Source of the DNA: Nannobrachium achirus
Lineage: Eukaryota > Chordata > Actinopteri > Myctophiformes > Myctophidae
Assembly (NCBI GenBank): GCA_963921795.1
Contig: OY997653.1
Location: 28,062,494 to 28,126,493 of the forward strand
Length of the DNA: 64,000 nucleotides
Reading direction: 5' to 3'
Part shown: piece by piece, positions 59,930-64,000 of the stretch
Numbering within the stretch: position 1 is the stretch's first letter
Layout of the letters: every line of letters begins with the position of its first letter
Program-made: the position numbers and the translations under genes
The notes under the pieces: model-generated
What the model was told of the DNA's origin: nothing
Database searches by the model: none
Seen by the model: the letters and a program-made list of their open reading frames with translations, nothing else

Positions 59930-60612
59930 GCCATTTAGACCCGGAACGCATCCGCGCGGCACTCTAGATTCCACACACTTCAACCGCGAGCTTGTAGATC
60001 TGCTATTTTTGAAAAATCGTGAACATCATAGCAAATCTTTGCCTATGCGAACATTTGTAACTCAAATCTTTCTTTCTCCGGGTCCCTGGAACAACATATT
60101 TTGAGATGGGGGTGTCTGCGCCCTGGTCAAATACATACCCAGCAAGCACGTTCAGACCAATCATTGACGTCTCAATTGGGGCCAGATCACAGCCCATATG
60201 GGGATGATCTTGACGTCATTACCAGGACGTCATATGGACTTTTTCGTTTGACAGGATTTATGTTGGTTGAAATCACGTGGTATTCTAGACCAGATAAATA
60301 TCATAACTAGTCAGATATGTCCCAGAATATAACCTTACATGCTCATATTTCAACTAATATTACAAACAATAACAATGATCCTGTCAAACTAAAAAAGTCC
60401 ATATGACGTCCTGGTAATGACGTCAAGATCATCCCATTATGGGCTGTGATCTGGCCCCAATCGAGACGTCACTGATTGGTCCAGGTCCTGACAGTGCTTG
60501 CTGGGTATCATTCTAGGGGGCCTTGACATTAGAAAGTTTGAGCAAACATGCGTTTTTTCAAAAACGGATTTAAAAGGCATTTTGTAGAATCGACTTCGGC
60601 TCTCAATGGGTT
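59930..60612. mobile_element. family A copy interrupted by mariner-like MITE
   Basis: CATTTAGACCCGGAACGC to CTCTCAATGGG. Only the right arm of the left hairpin remains (GAGCTTGTAGATCTGC, 59988-60003). The interior is split at GGTCAAATACATA by the insertion at 60138. Confidence 0.65.
60138..60505. mobile_element. mariner-like MITE, TA target, empty site visible
   Basis: Ends CCCAGCAAGCAC and GTGCTTGCTGGG are perfect inverted repeats flanked by TA. Longer subterminal repeats (GGCCAGATCACAGCCC and complement) are present. Removing it restores AAATACATATCATT, as in other family A copies. Confidence 0.88.
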
Positions 60613-61036
60613 AGACTACCACAGCTGTAGCTAGCTCGTGGTAATCAGGCTGTGCGGCGACATGCGTCGGCTAATGCTGCCGCACGTGCTAGCAACGGAG
60701 GGTAGAAGACAATGATATGCAATATATCGTTCCTTCCATGTTCTAAAGAGTTATATTATTGCCACCATAGCAACACTTAGTGATGTATATAAAAAAAAAA
60801 TCATAATGGTCTTGGTGCCAACAATGCCAGTCACTCGGGTATTTTCTTTTGAGGAGTTATGATTTCAACTCTAAAAAGCGCGGCGTGCCTGCTGACAGAC
60901 GTTAACAATCCACCACAGCGTTTTTGGGCAGAAAATGTATTTTACAAAATGATTAAAAAAATACATAAAGGACTTGTTGAAAGGCTGTTTTTTTCCCACA
61001 AGAGGAGCAGAGAGACAGAGTTTAAAAAAGGCACAC

Positions 61037-61040
<4 letters not shown>

Positions 61041-61101
<61 letters not shown>
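61041..61101. repeat. GA microsatellite
   Basis: About 30 GA units directly left of a family A element. Confidence 0.95.
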
Positions 61102-61103
<2 letters not shown>

Positions 61104-61109
61104 ACGGAG

Positions 61110-61546
61110 CAGGGGCGTCACAAGGGGGGGGGGGGGGGGGGGAAGTGGGACGGAGTTACTAGGGCCCAAGGTGGAGGGGCCTTAATTATTTCACATTTTA
61201 GCTATTGAAAAATAGCAGATATACAAGCTCACAGCGCAGCACCGAGTGCCGCGCTGTGAGCTTGTAGATCTGCTATTTTTGAAAAGTCGTGAACATTTGT
61301 AACTGAAATTTTGCTTCTGGGGAGGGTCCCTGGAACTAAATATTTTGAGATGGGGGTCCGTGGCCAAATACATATCATCTTGGGGGTCCTTCACATAAAA
61401 AAGTTTGAGCACCACTGACATGGAAACATACGTTTCTTGCACACATTTTCACAATCTACAAGCTTGTATATCTGCTATTTTTCATTCACGGGGGGCCCGC
61501 AGTGAATCCTTGTACCCAGGGCCCAGAATTTGGTGTGACGCCCCTG
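61110..61546. mobile_element. family A interior in hAT-like ends
   Basis: Starts CAGGGGCGTCACAAGG with a G run, and ends GGTGTGACGCCCCTG. The left hairpin 61208-61280 is full and the right one is nearly lost (61454-61480). Confidence 0.75.
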
Positions 61547-62486
61547 GAGGGAGGGAGGCATAGAGTGAAAGCAGAGCGGAGGAGAGGGGAGGAGGGCGAG
61601 CTTCATTTAGAGTCTTGGGCCAGTAATGACGAGAGTGGAATGGTGCCGGAGCGCCCAGAGACCTGGTTCAAGGATAATGACAGCAGAGGGGAGCACAAAG
61701 ACAGAGCATGAGTGCCACTCTGTAGGTTAAGTGGCTGTTTAAACGGTGTGCATTGTGCAGTATGAAAATGCAGAGGCGGCCACATAGTGACTCATTATGG
61801 AGAGAGAGAGAGTGCCCGCCGCGTGGTTATTTGCAGAGGGGGTGTGTGTGTGTGTGTATTACTATATTTGTGAGGGTCAAATGTACCCACAAGTATGGTA
61901 GAAATGTAGCTTCAGCATTAGTTTATGCAGGACACGGGAGTCTAGCCCCGCCCAGCTGTAGTCAGCTGTCAGTCAGCTCTTTTCCCAATTCTCATTCACA
62001 TAGCAGCTAGTCACACTGTATCAACTCCAACCAAAGCGCTCATTCAGTAGGGGAGGCTTCTTTAAATACGGCTTGCTTTCTCTACCTTTGCTTGGTTTCC
62101 AAAGCTTCGGAACATTCGCTGCTAGCTGCCTTCTCCACCACAGCCTCCACCTTTGATCAGTCTGGCTAAGCTCAAATACTGTGATTTTGACTGTCATGTA
62201 TTGCTTTTGTTCTGCTATTCTATCCCTATGGGGGGTCTTGCTTAGCGTTCCCTGATTTTGCTTAGCATGCTCAAAAAGCATGCACAAAATTCGGGGAACA
62301 TCTCCGAACGCGGAGCCCTTCAAGCGCCAAGATTAACTGTATTCTAACCCTATGCAATAAATGGTTAAACCTACTTTGACGTGAGTGTTCCTGACTACAT
62401 TTGAGAACTAGACATTGTGAGGATCATTTTCCTACTGTAGTCCTCACAAGAGAATATGTTGTCTTATGGTTAGAAAGTTATTAAAG

Positions 62487-62815
62487 AGGTGGTGCCATAT
62501 TTTTGTACTTTTTCTGTTTTGTATGTGTCTATGGAGTTAATTACTCTAATAGACTCCCAGGTGTGGTTATAATATGCAAATATGCCTTCCCTGTGTATTT
62601 GTGGTTACTCCCTGAAAGCTGAAAGCCTCTGAGACATCATAAAGAAATTGCAGATTTACAAGCTCACAATGCGGTATATTTTGATGGCAATACATTCTTA
62701 CTTTTACTCAAGTACATTTTAAATTCTGGACTTGTAACAGAGTATTTCTACATTGCAGTATTGAAGTATTGATATATTGATATAGTAACAAATGTGAGTC
62801 CTATTTCCACCGCTG
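62487..62815. mobile_element. family H left fragment joined to family K fragment
   Basis: TTAAAGAGGTGGTGCCATAT runs to GAAAGCCTCTGAG, then a family K piece with CAGATTTACAAGCTCAC and TACTCAAGTACATTTTAAAT. Confidence 0.55.
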
Positions 62816-62894
62816 TTCGCGGATCAGCTATTTTCGGCTTTAGGTGTAGGGTAAAAAACGAATTGCAAAATTCCTCCCGAGTATAGTAAGACAA

Positions 62895-62898
<4 letters not shown>

Positions 62899-62960
<62 letters not shown>
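62899..62960. repeat. TG microsatellite
   Basis: About 31 TG units in the upstream fut8 intron. Confidence 0.95.
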
Positions 62961-62965
<5 letters not shown>

Positions 62966-63235
62966 GCGTGCACGCGCGTGCGTATGAGTAGCCCGAGAAC
63001 AATGGGACATGACAAAATTAATGGCGGAGCGCGCCGGTTCAAGTCCCGATAATTATGGGACAACAGGTGCAGAAGTTCCACACGGTCACACAACACGGAC
63101 AGAGGAGGAAACAAAGTCACACACAGCGTTTCCTTTCTTCTTCCCTCTAAAGGGAAGGATCAATGTGGAGGCTTATATACGATGCTAACAGATAACAGAG
63201 AGAAGAAAACCCAATGCTGGTTGTTTTCTAGTTAA

Positions 63236-63957
63236 CCCATTAAGACTTGAACAATACCTAACAATGTCTTCTAAATCCTAATGGTATTCTGAAAAAAATT
63301 TAAACTCAAAAGTTTTTATTGTCAAGCACCCCTAGAATGATATGTACCGTTGTTCCCTATTGAGATTGGCACATTGCCTGGGGCAAACTGCCCCGAGATC
63401 ACACATGTCACACGTGTCTTCTTATTTTTTTCACTCTCAAAAAACGGGGAAATCTCGCTTTTGCGAACGCCCATCATTTCGACCGGAGGGTTAGCGACTC
63501 ACTCCACGGAGGTTAAGGTTAGGGTGAGGGTTAGAGTCGGGTGTGTCGAAAAGATGTAGTAACAGCGACACGCTCCCCAAAAAACGCCTGCAATGTAGTG
63601 CTTTTGAAATGACATTGCAGTGCACATCATCGGGTGATCACTCCTTGCCTCCTGTGAATTGATTTATTTTAGTTTATTTTCTGTTTATGTCATTGCTGAG
63701 TGAGGTCAGCAGACAAAGTGACATCAGTGAGATGAAAAAACCTGTCTCAACAGGAAATCTCAACAGGAAACAACGTAATTTGACCGCGGACCCCCCCCAT
63801 CTCAAAATATTTTGTTCCAGGGACGCCCCAGAAGCAAAGATTTGAGTTAAAAATGTCAGAACGAATATATATTCACAGCTTGTATATCTGCTATTTTTGA
63901 ATAGCCAAATTGTATAAAAAATGGTGGTTACATGGACGCGTTCCGGATCTTAAACGG
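63236..63957. mobile_element. family A relic with TTAA ends
   Basis: TTAA at 63232 and 63958. CCCATTAAGACTTG starts it, and the family interior resumes at GACCGCGGACC after an unclassified insertion (about 63347-63780). A single hairpin arm AGCTTGTATATCTGC remains at 63878. Confidence 0.6.
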
Positions 63958-64000
63958 TTAATGCGAGAGGCGAGGGACCATTGTTAGCGGCAGACAATAG

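Larger units (their letters stand above)
56839..64000 (-). other. fut8: fut8 upstream intron, partial
   Basis: This intron runs off the right edge of the window. It contains a TTAA element carrying an L1-like fragment, a 901-bp hAT-like element, family A and C copies, a GA run near 61041 and a TG run near 62899. Stretches 60610-61030, 61550-62480 and 62985-63230 look like ordinary low-copy intron sequence with no recognisable exon. No match to the stem or N-terminal coding exons of fut8 was seen. Confidence 0.85.

Noticed and set aside
62021..62323. 100-residue minus-strand frame near 62 kb
   Set aside because: No family recognised, no splice context, and no match to fut8 N-terminal sequence.

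Overview
This window is vertebrate, almost certainly teleost, genomic DNA. It holds long CA, GA and TA microsatellites, tRNA-derived SINEs with fish-type tails, a very high density of short non-autonomous DNA transposons, and a split gene with GT-AG introns. The only host gene I can support is fut8 (alpha-1,6-fucosyltransferase, glycosyltransferase family 23). It lies on the minus strand. Its last five coding exons are present at 56601-56838, 42795-43041, 32108-32284, 31179-31329 and 28505-28843. All five splice with matching phases and encode 383 residues, equivalent to human FUT8 residues 200-575 plus a seven-residue C-terminal extension. The membrane anchor and stem region must lie beyond base 64000.

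Layout: 1-28504 is downstream of the fut8 stop codon and may include its 3' UTR. 28505-56838 is the gene's 3' half, with introns of 2335, 778, 10510 and 13559 bp. 56839-64000 is part of the next upstream intron. Everything outside the exons is mostly nested transposon debris. Many insertions can be delimited exactly by target-site duplications (TSDs): 8 bp for hAT-like elements, TTAA for piggyBac/Kolobok-like elements, TAA for PIF/Harbinger-like foldbacks, TA for a mariner-like MITE, and 4 bp (ATAT, AAAT or ATTT) for an unclassified family.

The outstanding feature is a shared palindromic hairpin of about 70-87 bp. Its arms carry AATAGCMGATCTACAAGC and its complement around a variable GC-rich tip. 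By eye it occurs, whole or broken, roughly 55 times in 64 kb. It sits at or near the centre of at least seven element families whose terminal repeats and TSD types differ. One copy of a family lacks it at a clean site, and one chimera switches families exactly at it. I read it as a mobile or recombining hairpin module exchanged among MITE families. That reading is inference; the repetition, structures and junctions are directly visible.

No transposase, reverse transcriptase of useful length, CRISPR array, rRNA or functional tRNA gene was found. Family assignments of the repeats rest on terminal motifs and TSD length only. The letters used below (families A to K) are local labels. Family A has an interior with two mirror-image hairpins. 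B starts CAGTGGTTCTCAACCTG. C starts CAGGGGTCTTCAAC. D starts CGTCGTTGTCGGG with 4-bp TSDs. E starts TAGGGATGGGACGATA. F starts CAGGGGTTTTCAAAGTGGG. G starts CAGGGGCGTCAATTGGG. H starts AGAGGTGGTGCCAT with TTAA flanks. I starts AGCCTCTGTCATAGTCC. J starts CAGGGACATGCTGGGCCC. K starts CAGTGGTGGAAAAAGTAC.
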